DNA from: CBDDKZ01 sp965230415
Lineage (GTDB): Bacteria > Bacteroidota > Bacteroidia > Cytophagales > JAAEPT01
NCBI GenBank assembly: GCA_965230415.1
Contig: CBDDKZ010000005.1
Coordinates: forward strand, 4,960,001-5,024,000
Direction: 5' to 3'
Length of the DNA stretch: 64,000 nucleotides
Shown: in pieces, positions 44,767 to 53,990 of the stretch
How the letters are laid out: every line of letters begins with the position of its first letter
How positions within the stretch are numbered: the stretch's first letter is position 1
Position numbers and translations under genes: made by a program
The notes under the pieces: generated by a model
Database searches by the model: none
What the model saw: the letters and a program-made list of their open reading frames with translations, nothing else
What the model was told of the DNA's origin: nothing

Positions 44767-45165
44767 TTAGTCTGAATTAAACGGGATAAATGTTTTATTG
44801 CCCTCTTTTACCACTTTCAAACGAGAAGACGGAACTCCCTGACCATTCATCCATTCCTTATATTCAATTTCCTGAATAAAATCCTGGGCCGATGGAATGA
44901 AATTACCACCATAATCTTCCATTACATGTTGCTCCCCTATTTCCTTGACACTTACTTTTTTTCCATCGGAATTTGTTAGTGTTGTTCCAAATACTCTTTC
45001 CAACACGTTATTTAAAAACCAGCTATTATGAGTCAGGGCTCTATGTCTATTGTCAGCTATCACACTCTTACTACTGTCAAGAAAGTTATGGATCTCCATG
45101 TAGTCCTCAGAAACTCCTCCAAATTTCTTGACGCTTGATTCCGCATGATAAATTGGTTTAGCCAT
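44767..45165 (-). CDS. DUF6915-type protein
   Basis: 132 aa beginning MAKPIYHAESSVKKFGG, then YMEIHNFLDSSKSVIADNRHRALTHNSWF and IGEQHVMEDYGGNFIPSAQDF. I recognise this as a conserved family of unknown function with an invariant DxRHRAxxH and EQHVxEDxGG block, suggestive of a His-rich metal site. ATG 45165 is preferred over the GTG at 45228. First gene of the pair. Confidence 0.8.
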   Translation of the reverse strand: MAKPIYHAESSVKKFGGVSEDYMEIHNFLDSSKSVIADNRHRALTHNSWFLNNVLERVFGTTLTNSDGKKVSVKEIGEQHVMEDYGGNFIPSAQDFIQEIEYKEWMNGQGVPSSRLKVVKEGNKTFIPFNSD

Positions 45166-45258
45166 AATTACAGTTCTTTGGTTACCAGGTCTGGGATATA
45201 ATATGTGGCCATCGAACAAGCCACACACTATACCCCTTGTAAACCGGTATTAAGTTAT

Positions 45259-46095
45259 TTAATCTTTTAGGAACTTTATGATACTGTTGTTATCCAATTT
45301 CAAAAAGTACAAACCCTTGGATAAGGACCTTACGTCGATTTTATCTGTAATGCCTATTTCCCCATTCATTAGTTCCTGTCCGTAATTATTGAAAATCATA
45401 AAGTTTTCAATACCCTCTATCCCTTTAATTCTAATAAAATTTTCATTCACCGGGTTGGGATATATCGCTATATTTCCACCAGTCAATTTATTATTTTCCA
45501 CGCCCACAACGGAGTTTACTTCAAGGGAAAAATCGTCGATACCAAACCAAAAATCACCTATTTCAGCCGGTTGAATGGTTAAATAATCGCCATCTGCAGG
45601 TGCTGTAAACGTCATAGAGTACTGCGTATAGGTGCTATTGGTGCCGAGAGGTACGGAGGTTGCCAGCGTTCCAAAAGCAGTTGAATCTGTAGATACGCCA
45701 ACGGCCAAAGATTCTGAGCCAACAATACTTGAATTAGCAGCATAAAACGTTAAATCGTAGGTGTTGCCTTCTATAATAGGAGCTGACAAATTGAAACTAA
45801 TGGATTCAAACATATTGGGCCCGCTTAATCCAGCCATTACAATATGCGTACTTCCTGAGTTTGCGCCACCTGCGTAGCAATTATCATTTACGCCAATATC
45901 AATACCATCCATTGATCCTCCATAAAACGCGGTTATATCGTGCAGACTCGCATTAACAGCTGAATCAGATTGATTGGTATAGCAACCATTTGTCAGATTA
46001 TGATTTTCAAATCCGGGATTTAAAATGAGATTCTGTGCATTCACGTAAAAAGAGCACGTAGCAAATAGTAAGTTAATTAAGTAGATTTTTTTCAT
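45259..46095 (-). CDS. T9SS-exported carbohydrate-binding-like protein
   Basis: A signal peptide (YVNAQ) leads to LILNPGFENHNL, the start of a beta-sandwich (CBM/jelly-roll-like) domain with Asn/Ser/Thr/Gly-rich strands up to residue ~195. A type A T9SS sorting domain follows (IAIYPNPVNENFIRIKG, LSKGLYFLKLDN). Secreted. Ligand unknown; the NPGFE opening is typical of carbohydrate-binding or PEP-CTERM-like lectin domains. Confidence 0.88.
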   Translation of the reverse strand: MKKIYLINLLFATCSFYVNAQNLILNPGFENHNLTNGCYTNQSDSAVNASLHDITAFYGGSMDGIDIGVNDNCYAGGANSGSTHIVMAGLSGPNMFESISFNLSAPIIEGNTYDLTFYAANSSIVGSESLAVGVSTDSTAFGTLATSVPLGTNSTYTQYSMTFTAPADGDYLTIQPAEIGDFWFGIDDFSLEVNSVVGVENNKLTGGNIAIYPNPVNENFIRIKGIEGIENFMIFNNYGQELMNGEIGITDKIDVRSLSKGLYFLKLDNNSIIKFLKD

Positions 46096-46486
46096 ATTAT
46101 ATTCGTTTAAATATTTAAGTATGTATTAACGGCGATAAGTATGGTGAGTTGTTGCCTTGAAGGATAAAAAATGAGATATACTCGATTCTTAGCGTTCAAT
46201 AGCACGCGAGCTAAGAAAAAAACAGATTATTGTTATGAAATAGGGTGCAGAAAGGGTGTGGCAAAATTAACATTTGCCAGGTTATTTTGATGTGTACCTT
46301 TTTTTATGAGTAATGAGTGAAAATGATTTGCAGTGGTATGAATAATTTCTATTCGAAAAAGATGCCTACTACAAACCACTTGGCTAAATCTTTATTTTAT
46401 AGCACCGATTTGTTTCATCATTCCCATGTAATTCTCATTAAAATGTGGGAGACAACCCAAGATGCAAAAGGTGTAACAAAGCTTCA
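46096..46486. other. Intergenic region, no supported gene
   Basis: About 390 AT-rich bases. One 60-codon plus-strand ORF (46317-46499) ends inside the terminator hairpin and shows no protein-like pattern, so I do not call it. Confidence 0.5.
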
Positions 46487-46512
46487 AATAAAAACCTGAT
46501 ATATTGATCAGG
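46487..46512 (-). terminator. Terminator of the SDR gene
   Basis: On the minus strand the stem CCTGAT / ATCAGG (46495-46500, 46507-46512) is followed by TTTTTATTT. It lies ~40 bases past the stop of the SDR gene. Confidence 0.75.
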
Positions 46513-46550
46513 CTTTTATTTTGGTTTTAAGTGATGAACTATTTTTGATA

Positions 46551-47531
46551 TTAAATTTCAAAAGCATTAACGGCCTTTTCGCAGCCTTCCCAAAAAATTT
46601 GGAGGTTAGCTTCATCGAGCAATAGTTCTTCTGGTTCGAGTAAATCAGGGAACCCACCCCAGCCATCTCCGGCGGGGCCATAAAAATTACCTGATTTTGC
46701 CTCTTTATCCATCGCAGCCCTTATAATACCGCAAGCTCCATCTTCGGGTGTTTGAGCCATATTCATAAAGTCTGATTGGGCATCCATGCCACCGTCAGCA
46801 TCAGTTGTAATTTGAAGGTTTGTAGCAGCCAGCCCCGGGTGTGCAAGAAGTGGTACTACATTCGTAATATTCTTTTCTTCCAGGCGTTTTTTCAGGCCAT
46901 AAGTAAATGCACAATTGGCAAGTTTTGTCTGATGATAACGTTGCCATCTTGGCCCCTGGAAACTTTGGTTTTCTTCTACAGTGCCATCTCCACCGAGATT
47001 ACCACCGTTTTTTAAGAAATACTTCATGTCGAGAGGGTCTCCCAACCTTGCCATGGAGGTGTGGTTCACTATTCTAGCTTGCTCACTGTTTTTTAGCACC
47101 GGAAATAATTCTTTGGTTAACAGGAAGTGCGAGATGACATTGGTTTGCATCTGTACATCGTAACCGTCACTGGTTGCAGTATCTTTCAAAGCCATAACTC
47201 CGGCATTATTTACCAGCACATCGAGTTTGTCGTACTTCTCTTTAATGATAGCGGCTGCATTTGTTACACTGGCAAAACTTTGAAGATCACATTCAATGGC
47301 TTCAAACTTGCCTGTCGGTACTAATTCCTGAAGTTGAGACAGGGAATTAGCTGAACGCTCACTTGCACGATTCAGGAGCAAAACAGTAGCTCCTTTTTTT
47401 GCTGTTTCTTTTGCTAAGACAAACCCCGTTCCACTTGTGGTTCCCGTTACAGCAACTACTTTACCGGTCATGTCCTGGGAGTGATTTTCGAGCACATTTC
47501 CGAGGTGAAGGGTTTCTTTTTGATTGGTCAT
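46551..47531 (-). CDS. SDR-family oxidoreductase
   Basis: 326 aa. The Rossmann motif is VVAVTGTTSGTGFVLA, NNAG is at LDVLVNNAGVMA, the catalytic Ser is in VNHTSMARLG and Tyr-Lys in YHQTKLANC. It resembles retinol/protochlorophyllide-type SDRs. Substrate unknown. Monocistronic between a terminator and a spacer. Confidence 0.9.
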   Translation of the reverse strand: MTNQKETLHLGNVLENHSQDMTGKVVAVTGTTSGTGFVLAKETAKKGATVLLLNRASERSANSLSQLQELVPTGKFEAIECDLQSFASVTNAAAIIKEKYDKLDVLVNNAGVMALKDTATSDGYDVQMQTNVISHFLLTKELFPVLKNSEQARIVNHTSMARLGDPLDMKYFLKNGGNLGGDGTVEENQSFQGPRWQRYHQTKLANCAFTYGLKKRLEEKNITNVVPLLAHPGLAATNLQITTDADGGMDAQSDFMNMAQTPEDGACGIIRAAMDKEAKSGNFYGPAGDGWGGFPDLLEPEELLLDEANLQIFWEGCEKAVNAFEI

Positions 47532-47779
47532 ATTGTTTTCGATTTAAGTCTCTATAAATTTCGATTAAAAGTTAACATCTGAGGTACATTTATGTTATCA
47601 CAAATTACTGAACGACTAACACAAATTACTAAAGTATGTTATTTATTTCTTACTTATATCAAATATAGTATCTTCTGATAATCATCGGATACGACTGTGT
47701 TTAGCAAAATTGTTGGTAATTCTAAAGACTCTCAAACGAACGAACTACCTCTGACAAAACAGGAGGTATAATAGGATAA

Positions 47780-48601
47780 TTATTCCTTTTTGATTAATCC
47801 TATCTTCATGACACTTTTCTTAGGTTGTGGTAAGTTAAATTCAAACATCATGATTCCATCTAACTGTTTCCACCTTCCTTCACTTACATTAAAACGACCT
47901 TCAATATCAAATAACAGCTCAATATCTGTTTGTTTCTCAACATTATTTTCGTCTATATAATTTCCCTCAAAAAATTCATATATCTCGTATTTAAGCACAG
48001 CATATTCATTATTGTTTTCTTTGATAATTTCTTTGAAAAGGACTTTATCTGTTTTAACAGAATCTGTTAAGGTTATTCCTTTAATTTTTTTTTGGATTTG
48101 AATGTTTGAGGCCCACGAGTCCCCAACTTTTATTTCATGGTTCGGCAAGTCGTAAAATATTTTGAAGAAATTCACACTAGTTCCTTCTAAATGAGTCAAC
48201 AAATCTCCTGCTGGATTTATATCTCCATTAAGAATTGGTATCCCATGCATATAAAACGACACATTATAATTATCCTTTTTTCTTTTAATTGAACTTTCAA
48301 AACCATAGTCTTTAAATTCTTCTGAAATTTTATTCAATATTTTATTAAGCGTATGTTTAATGGACGAAGTGTCGGCATCTTCTTGATTTTCATCTATCAT
48401 TTCAATCTGGTCAAAGGCTACTTTATAGGAAACGGAATCTTTTATTTTCCATCGAAGTAAATACAAGTCTGAACTTGACTGTTGATCAGCAACTAATACG
48501 GCGTTATGGGAAGAGTCAGCCTGTTTCTGTGAAGTAATTTTACTCTTACATCCGCACAAGGCAATTATCATCAATAATACAAAAAGATAATTAATTTTCA
48601 T
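47780..48601 (-). CDS. Lipoprotein (DUF6263-like)
   Basis: 273 aa with lipobox LCGC. The mature region carries LRWKIKDSVSYKVAFDQIE, a VNFFKIFYDLPNHEIKVGDSW stretch typical of DUF6263-like Bacteroidota lipoproteins, and a beta-rich C-terminus ending MKIGLIKKE. ATG 48601 starts directly at the signal peptide. The LspA-like gene lies ~130 bases upstream on the same strand. Confidence 0.75.
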   Translation of the reverse strand: MKINYLFVLLMIIALCGCKSKITSQKQADSSHNAVLVADQQSSSDLYLLRWKIKDSVSYKVAFDQIEMIDENQEDADTSSIKHTLNKILNKISEEFKDYGFESSIKRKKDNYNVSFYMHGIPILNGDINPAGDLLTHLEGTSVNFFKIFYDLPNHEIKVGDSWASNIQIQKKIKGITLTDSVKTDKVLFKEIIKENNNEYAVLKYEIYEFFEGNYIDENNVEKQTDIELLFDIEGRFNVSEGRWKQLDGIMMFEFNLPQPKKSVMKIGLIKKE

Positions 48602-48730
48602 TTCATCAATCGTTACGCACGACGCCACTGTATGAAGCGCGGTTTTTTCTTGCAAATTACTTCCTGTTATCAAGCGAATTGACGAGCTATAAATCATCAA
48701 AACCACCTTTAAGCGCTCACCAGCCATGAT

Positions 48731-49276
48731 TTATTCAGCTTGTTGCGCGGAGTTTTTATTTTGTTTTTTTAGCAATGTTTTAAAGTCTTTAAATCTTAAA
48801 ACAGCCCCAAAGACAATTACCACCCATCCTAGATTTATCATAGTCTTAGAAACATCAAATACAGGTAGCGATAAAACCTCAAAATGTATGTAATCTAAAC
48901 CATGATATACGATATTATTTCCATTATTAGGGTTTAAAAACCAAATATCTATTTTACTGCCAATCCATCCGATTACAATCATGTATGCTCCTAAATAAAA
49001 TATGTTTGAAATTTTTCGGTTAAATATTCTTATTAAAACCAATATTGAAAATACAACCTGAATAATGGAAGCAGGTTGAATCCTGATAGTTGAAGTGCCT
49101 GGAAATGCAAAAACCATTTGAAAGTTGTTTACTGCTGAAAGCTTTAAAAACCCGTTAATTATTACAATCTCTTTTGTTTCCGAGTAAATATTAATCAACC
49201 ATGATTTTAGTATCACATCAATTATCACTAATGAAATCACTGAAATGAGCATTATTAGCTTCTTGTTTTTAAGCAT
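48731..49276 (-). CDS. Signal-peptidase-II (LspA)-like protein, probably inactive
   Basis: 181 aa with four membrane helices in LspA order and NNFQMVFAF at the NxxxxF motif. One catalytic Asp is preserved in GSKID. The second catalytic motif reads FDVSKTMINLG where LspA has FNxADxxIxxG, so the Asp is replaced by Lys. A pseudoenzyme or an accessory to the neighbouring lipoprotein is inferred; a true LspA must lie elsewhere. Confidence 0.72.
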   Translation of the reverse strand: MLKNKKLIMLISVISLVIIDVILKSWLINIYSETKEIVIINGFLKLSAVNNFQMVFAFPGTSTIRIQPASIIQVVFSILVLIRIFNRKISNIFYLGAYMIVIGWIGSKIDIWFLNPNNGNNIVYHGLDYIHFEVLSLPVFDVSKTMINLGWVVIVFGAVLRFKDFKTLLKKQNKNSAQQAE

Positions 49277-49515
49277 TATAATTCTGATTAGTATTCACCA
49301 CAACCTTTGCATAAATGTATATGCACTCAACTTAACACTATCAAGTCATGTACTATATTTTATTATGCCAGTAGCGGTCCAAACGTTACAAGGCCTATCA
49401 TCTATTTTTGCTGTACTGCCAGTATTACGCCAGCGCTCCTTCCTTATTCGATAGTGATAGCACAAACGACAGCTCATAAAAAGCCGTAAGCCTGTTTCTC
49501 ATGTTTAACGTTTAT

Positions 49516-50034
49516 TTAGTTGGTCTTTTCATAAACAACATGTCTCCAAAAAATGCCGTGTGATTTAATGTGTTTTTCATATTCCTTTACTTTTTTCATT
49601 CCAATTTTCTGAGCAATACGTTGTGATGGTGTATTTTTAATATAAGTGTGAATGAAGATGCTTTCAAAGTCAAAGTTTTGAAAGCCGTACTGCAAAGAGG
49701 CCTCAGCGGCTTCTGTTGCATATCCCCTATTCCAATATGCTTTATTGAAGTGGTAACCAATTTCAGGAACAACTGATTCATCTATATTTTGCAAACTAAT
49801 ACCGCACTGCCCTATAAAAAGACCTGATTCCTTCAAAATGACCGCCCATAATCCAAATCCGTTTTGGTGATAACTTTCAATACTTCGATTTACCCAGTTT
49901 TCTACTGCTTCCAAACTGAACGGAGCCGGATAATACTTCATCGTTGCCCGGTCGCCCAATATTTCATGCAGCGTACTGGCATCTTCTTTTGTAAGCTTTC
50001 TCAATCCCAGCCTTTTGGTTTCAATTAAATACAT
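49516..50034 (-). CDS. RimJ/RimL-type GNAT acetyltransferase
   Basis: 172 aa: MYLIETKRLGLRKLTKED at the start, then WAVILKESGLFIGQCGI, and the acetyl-CoA motif KAYWNRGYATEAAEASLQY, ending with IAQKIGMKKVKEYEKHI. Acts probably on proteins or small amines. The ATG at 50034 is chosen (an upstream TTG is the alternative). The 5' end and upstream sequence are duplicated ~850 bases away (see repeat). Confidence 0.9.
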   Translation of the reverse strand: MYLIETKRLGLRKLTKEDASTLHEILGDRATMKYYPAPFSLEAVENWVNRSIESYHQNGFGLWAVILKESGLFIGQCGISLQNIDESVVPEIGYHFNKAYWNRGYATEAAEASLQYGFQNFDFESIFIHTYIKNTPSQRIAQKIGMKKVKEYEKHIKSHGIFWRHVVYEKTN

Positions 50035-50938
50035 CAATTCTTAATTTTGCAAGGTGGTGTATATTTTTTAGTAATCGGCATGTGTTACCGGTGGTGCCAA
50101 TAACGGTCTTATTTCCTAACTTATAAGTGTCCTATTTCTTCATATTCTTCGTTACGCACATTAGTTTTCTTAAGCGCCCATAACGTACATATGAGTACTA
50201 CTGGTATAAGCAGTAGGTAAGGCATTAAAATTTCAACGTTACCATAGTTATTTAGCAGCAGTAAAAGCAAGTTTATTAGCCCAATAATTTTTTCCATACT
50301 TAGCAATTGCTTCCATCTATTGACAGTTATAATCAAAGTGCTTATTTGAAATGTCCATGTTATAAACATCGGTCCAACAGCAGGCAGTTGATTCTTGGTT
50401 ACCTGGCTAACAACCAAGAATAGTAGCCCTCCTATAATTGCACCTAACAACGTCATTATTGTGGAAAAACGACTGTTTATGTAATTTTCTATGATATAGG
50501 CACAAATTACTACTACTAAAAAGTGCCATAACCATAACTGGATTTCAATTATTGCAAATGAATATATTATCAATCTGTAATATTCCAGCGGAGAAAATAA
50601 GGTTTCCGGTGCCAGTACAAAATACATTTCAATACCTCCGAATAAAAAAACCATGCAACCTACAAAGAATAATAGTGCTATCATTAATGCGGTTTTCGGC
50701 TTACGATTTTTCAGATAATCAATAATTTTGCGCATATTCTTTTTATTTAACAGGCTCTTTTTCAACAGCTCTAGTAAAATACATTTTTTATTTTTCAATT
50801 AAACAATTCAAAGTACTGGCATTATGCTCAAGTCCACCAACTAGCTTTAGTAATTCCGTACCAGTCTTTTTGTTTCAATCAAATACATCATTTTTTAATT
50901 TTGCAAGATGGTGTATATTTTTTAGTAATCGGCATGTG
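50011..50938. repeat. ~75-bp direct repeat flanking a membrane-protein gene
   Basis: Copy A (50011-50084) covers the GNAT start codon region and upstream; copy B (50864-50938) is a near match. Copy B would encode MMYLIETKRL before diverging, so it is a truncated duplicate of the GNAT 5' end with its promoter. The membrane-protein gene at 50121-50735 lies between the copies. Confidence 0.8.
50121..50735 (-). CDS. Multi-pass membrane protein of unknown family
   Basis: 204 aa with about six predicted helices and short loops; includes IIENYINSRFSTIMTLLGA and GPMFITWTFQ. It resembles rhomboid-like or phage-holin-like small membrane proteins only in layout; no catalytic Ser-His pattern was found. 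ATG 50735 is preferred over 50798, giving MRKIIDYLKNRKPK. It lies between two copies of a direct repeat. Confidence 0.65.
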   Translation of the reverse strand: MRKIIDYLKNRKPKTALMIALLFFVGCMVFLFGGIEMYFVLAPETLFSPLEYYRLIIYSFAIIEIQLWLWHFLVVVICAYIIENYINSRFSTIMTLLGAIIGGLLFLVVSQVTKNQLPAVGPMFITWTFQISTLIITVNRWKQLLSMEKIIGLINLLLLLLNNYGNVEILMPYLLLIPVVLICTLWALKKTNVRNEEYEEIGHL

Positions 50939-50974
50939 GTGCCTACCAATTAAAACAAAATCTAATTTTCTAAT

Positions 50975-51604
50975 CTACTGATTTTTATTCATTGTTGTGT
51001 GTGTGTTTCTCACTACCAATAATTGTTTGACTGCCAATACGAGTATAAAGACATAGTTGGCCAGAAAGCCAATTCGCTGAGATAAGCCCGGTGTATCTTC
51101 GGAGACAAAACTCATTGCAATGAGCATAGCAAAAGGAATCAGCAACGTAATGTAAGCAAGCACCTTCCATTCATCACTTTTCTTTAGTTGCCACCACAAT
51201 GTCAGCGCACAGAACAACCAGCAAACTGCACCAACAAGCGATCCAATGGAATGCACGATGGTACTAATCGATTGTCTATCGTTCATGTCAGCCGGAAACA
51301 GGCCTGCTACTACCGTGAATAAGCCTGAAATAGCAAGCAAATAGAACGGATATAGTTTAATTGGATAAGAGCGAAATTCCTTTGGCAAATTAAAAGCAAA
51401 AATTGATAGCAGCATTCCCGGTATCATGTACCCAAATATATTGAAAATCCACTTATTCGGTGCATCCCATGAACCTAATTCGCTAATCGCCTTGTGATAA
51501 TGAGTATATCCGTCGGTTCTTAACTCAGCCATGATAATGATGGTCAATACGCCAATGATCACTGCGCTTAGTCCGATATATCCATTGATTTTGTTCTTAT
51601 CCAT
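50975..51604 (-). CDS. DUF998 family membrane protein
   Basis: 209 aa with six helices and the family hallmarks: YTHYHKAISELGSWDAPNKW, VVAGLFPADMNDR and IVHSIGSLVGA. Function unknown. ATG 51604 fits the family start. It is preceded by a palindrome and a -7-like box (see below) and by the Crp/Fnr gene, its probable activator. Confidence 0.85.
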   Translation of the reverse strand: MDKNKINGYIGLSAVIIGVLTIIIMAELRTDGYTHYHKAISELGSWDAPNKWIFNIFGYMIPGMLLSIFAFNLPKEFRSYPIKLYPFYLLAISGLFTVVAGLFPADMNDRQSISTIVHSIGSLVGAVCWLFCALTLWWQLKKSDEWKVLAYITLLIPFAMLIAMSFVSEDTPGLSQRIGFLANYVFILVLAVKQLLVVRNTHTTMNKNQ

Positions 51605-51614
51605 GCTTTTCTTA

Positions 51615-51660
51615 CAAAGGTCGGTGTTAAAGAGCAACAATCTTTTGACTTATGTCAAAA
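51615..51660 (-). promoter_or_regulatory. Crp-like palindrome and promoter of the DUF998 gene
   Basis: TTTTGAC-TTAT-GTCAAAA (51643-51660) is a perfect palindrome. On the minus strand GACCTTTG (51615-51622) is a near-consensus -7 box. With a start about 51611, the palindrome is centred near -41, the classic class II activator position. The adjacent Crp/Fnr regulator is the likely ligand. Confidence 0.7.
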
Positions 51661-51662
51661 AA

Positions 51663-52238
51663 TCAAAGTTGACTCCTTACCCTACTTAAGGTTTCCTGTG
51701 AAATTCCCAGGTAGGAGGCGATCATTCCCAGTGGCAATCGGTGTAAAATAGCGTTGTACGTATTACAAAAGTGTTCATATTTCCCTTTTGCGGATGTAAA
51801 TTGGTAAGACGCCAACTTTTCAGATAGTTGCACATAAAACATAGACATGGTAATTCTCCCAAATCGCTCCATCTCGTGAAAGTGCTCAAAAAGATACATC
51901 AGATCATCAAAAGACAAGGCGTAAAGTTCAGCCGCTTCAATGGCCTGAAGAAAGTATTGATCCGGTGCCTGCTTCATAAAACTCTGAGCAGAAGTAATGG
52001 TGTCACTTTCTGCGGCAAAAACATCGGTAATTTCTTTTCCTTCTTTTAGGTAGTATGTTCTTAAAAGCCCTTTTTTTATCCAATAGCTATGTGTACATAT
52101 GCTTCCTGACTGATGTAAATAGGCTCCCTTTTTGACTTTTAACAGCGTAGCTCTCGATGACAATTCCTGTTCAAGCTCTTTTGATACCTGAGTTAGTCTT
52201 TTGAAGTAGTTTATGAAGTCGTCCATTGAATCGTGCAT
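51663..52238 (-). CDS. Crp/Fnr family transcriptional regulator
   Basis: 191 aa: beta-roll with VKKGAYLHQSGSICTHSYWIKKGLLRTYYL, dimer helix, and C-terminal helix-turn-helix (LGMIASYLGISQETLSRVRSQL). No Cys cluster for FeS. Together with the palindrome near -41 of the downstream gene, it forms a regulator/target unit. Confidence 0.9.
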   Translation of the reverse strand: MHDSMDDFINYFKRLTQVSKELEQELSSRATLLKVKKGAYLHQSGSICTHSYWIKKGLLRTYYLKEGKEITDVFAAESDTITSAQSFMKQAPDQYFLQAIEAAELYALSFDDLMYLFEHFHEMERFGRITMSMFYVQLSEKLASYQFTSAKGKYEHFCNTYNAILHRLPLGMIASYLGISQETLSRVRSQL

Positions 52239-52386
52239 ATTATTTTACGCAGTTCTTATTTGTATTAATCGCCACCTAAATATATGAACCCGGAATCACA
52301 AACCACGGTTTCAATGGTTTTTCCTTTTCCAATAATTTTGGCGCATTGAAAAGCTGTCTAAAAGTTCGAACCGGAACTTGGTTTTA

Positions 52387-52785
52387 TCAAATTTCGAATA
52401 CAGTTCCATATTTAATTCCTATTTCTTTTATTCTACTCATATCATTGTCGAGCTCGACAAACATTTGCTCGATTCCAGCTGGCGCAAAGGTCACGATCAA
52501 TGCTGCATCTTCTTCCGTTTCATTTTTCCATGTGTGCCTTTCTCCTTTTTCAATATTCAAAAAATCCCCGGCATTTAGCTCCATTTCTTCATCATTAACT
52601 ATAAACTTCAATCGCCCGCTTTTCAGAAAAAAACTTTCATCTTCGTTGGAGTGAAAATGAATGGGAGGACCTGAATCCCCTGCCGGAATGACTGTTTCGC
52701 TCAGGAAATATTTTCCATTGGTTTCATTTCCTGTTGCTATAAAATTTAATCCGAAATAGTTTTCTATTACATTAGTTCGCTTCAT
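52387..52785 (-). CDS. Cupin-domain protein
   Basis: 132 aa with the two cupin motifs: GPPIHFHSNEDESFFLKSGRLKF (His-x-His, Glu) and NIEKGERHTWKNE (His). A metal-binding single-cupin fold. Role unknown; enzymes, isomerases and storage-like proteins share it. Separated from the neighbours by ~25 bases. Confidence 0.88.
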   Translation of the reverse strand: MKRTNVIENYFGLNFIATGNETNGKYFLSETVIPAGDSGPPIHFHSNEDESFFLKSGRLKFIVNDEEMELNAGDFLNIEKGERHTWKNETEEDAALIVTFAPAGIEQMFVELDNDMSRIKEIGIKYGTVFEI

Positions 52786-52810
52786 TGTTCAATTTTCTCA
52801 TTCCAAAACA

Positions 52811-53155
52811 TTACCTCTTTTTTAATAGAATCAAATCCCCAGGCATCGGTCTTAGCTGTTTTCCATTAAAGTCTAATTCTTTCCAGTACTGTTCGTCGTC
52901 CGATTCATGATCTTCTATTATTCTAAATTCAGAAGATGGTGTGGGCGTTTTTTGTTCTGGTAATTCGTACAGCTCCGATTTTGGATCAATTTGAAACTGT
53001 TCCCCTTTTTTTAACCAACTAATTGCTCGATCCAGTTCTTTCTTTTTATGCAGTAGTTCTTCAGTTTGATTACTTTTCAGAAGTTTAATTAGCTCTTGAA
53101 TTTCACGTTCTAAACAATCGGTAACTGTTGAATATGTAATTTCTTGATTTTCCAT
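52811..53155 (-). CDS. Small unknown soluble protein
   Basis: 114 aa. The first ~50 residues are helical (DCLEREIQELIKLLKSNQTEELLHKKKELDRAISW); the remainder is Glu/Pro-rich and ends RPMPGDLILLKKR. No motif recognised. It may be cotranscribed with the cupin gene. Confidence 0.62.
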   Translation of the reverse strand: MENQEITYSTVTDCLEREIQELIKLLKSNQTEELLHKKKELDRAISWLKKGEQFQIDPKSELYELPEQKTPTPSSEFRIIEDHESDDEQYWKELDFNGKQLRPMPGDLILLKKR

Positions 53156-53406
53156 TTTCTGCTAGATTACTACATCCATATGAAATTCACAGACGATAAC
53201 TCTTTTTCTGAATCTAATGGATTTTAGATTGATTTGAAAGTACTTGAAGCGCCCTGTGCAGAAATATTGGAACAGCAAGAAATTGCTTTTTTTTGAGTGT
53301 GCGTTTTGTGTTTCATATGCGCATAGTCTATTATACACCACTGTACCTATGGATTCTTATCTTATCTAATGTTATAAGGGATTTGAGTTATAGAAATATT
53401 GGATCA

Positions 53407-53850
53407 TTATTGCTTCCGATTATATAAAAAGATAATGTCTGCAAATCCACTAATTTTCTGCGTGAATGAAAATGTGCTTACATTTTCCATTTTTAGTTTG
53501 ATATGACTTTCATCAACATAAATTACTACTAAATCACGCCATTTCTCTTCTCCATAATCTTTAGGATGAAATTCTCGATCAAATTTCAGTATAATCGATT
53601 CGTTTAATGCTATAACTGTTCCTGATTCCGCAGCTTCACTAAGTCCCATTTCAAAATTATCTTCTTTTATCACTAAATCCGTAGCGTGATAATACGTTGT
53701 TAGTTTATTGGTATCAGTAATTATTATTAAACTATCAAATTGCCAAACTCCTAATATATCTTCTTTGAGAATTGTAGAATCTGTAATGATTGACTGTGTA
53801 TACCCTATTGTTGATAAAAAGCTTAGGAATACAATTATTTTATTTTGCAT
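53407..53850 (-). CDS. Small exported protein, unknown
   Basis: 147 aa with a signal peptide (FLSFLSTIGYTQS) and a beta-rich lipocalin-like core (ILGVWQFDSLIIITD at the start). Family not recognised. AT-rich composition. Monocistronic by context. Confidence 0.68.
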   Translation of the reverse strand: MQNKIIVFLSFLSTIGYTQSIITDSTILKEDILGVWQFDSLIIITDTNKLTTYYHATDLVIKEDNFEMGLSEAAESGTVIALNESIILKFDREFHPKDYGEEKWRDLVVIYVDESHIKLKMENVSTFSFTQKISGFADIIFLYNRKQ

Positions 53851-53990
53851 ATGTTCTTATTCAATTTACCAAGCTATGTGCTTGCGCGTGTTGTTTCTGT
53901 TAATTTGCTTTCGCACTTCTTAGTTGCGGACTTAACAGACAAATCTTATCTTACCCTCCCGCTCAATTGAATTTTATTGATGTTTTATGT

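Noticed and set aside
46317..46499. 60-codon plus-strand ORF as a possible small gene
   Set aside because: It ends inside a terminator stem and shows no coding-like composition or motif.
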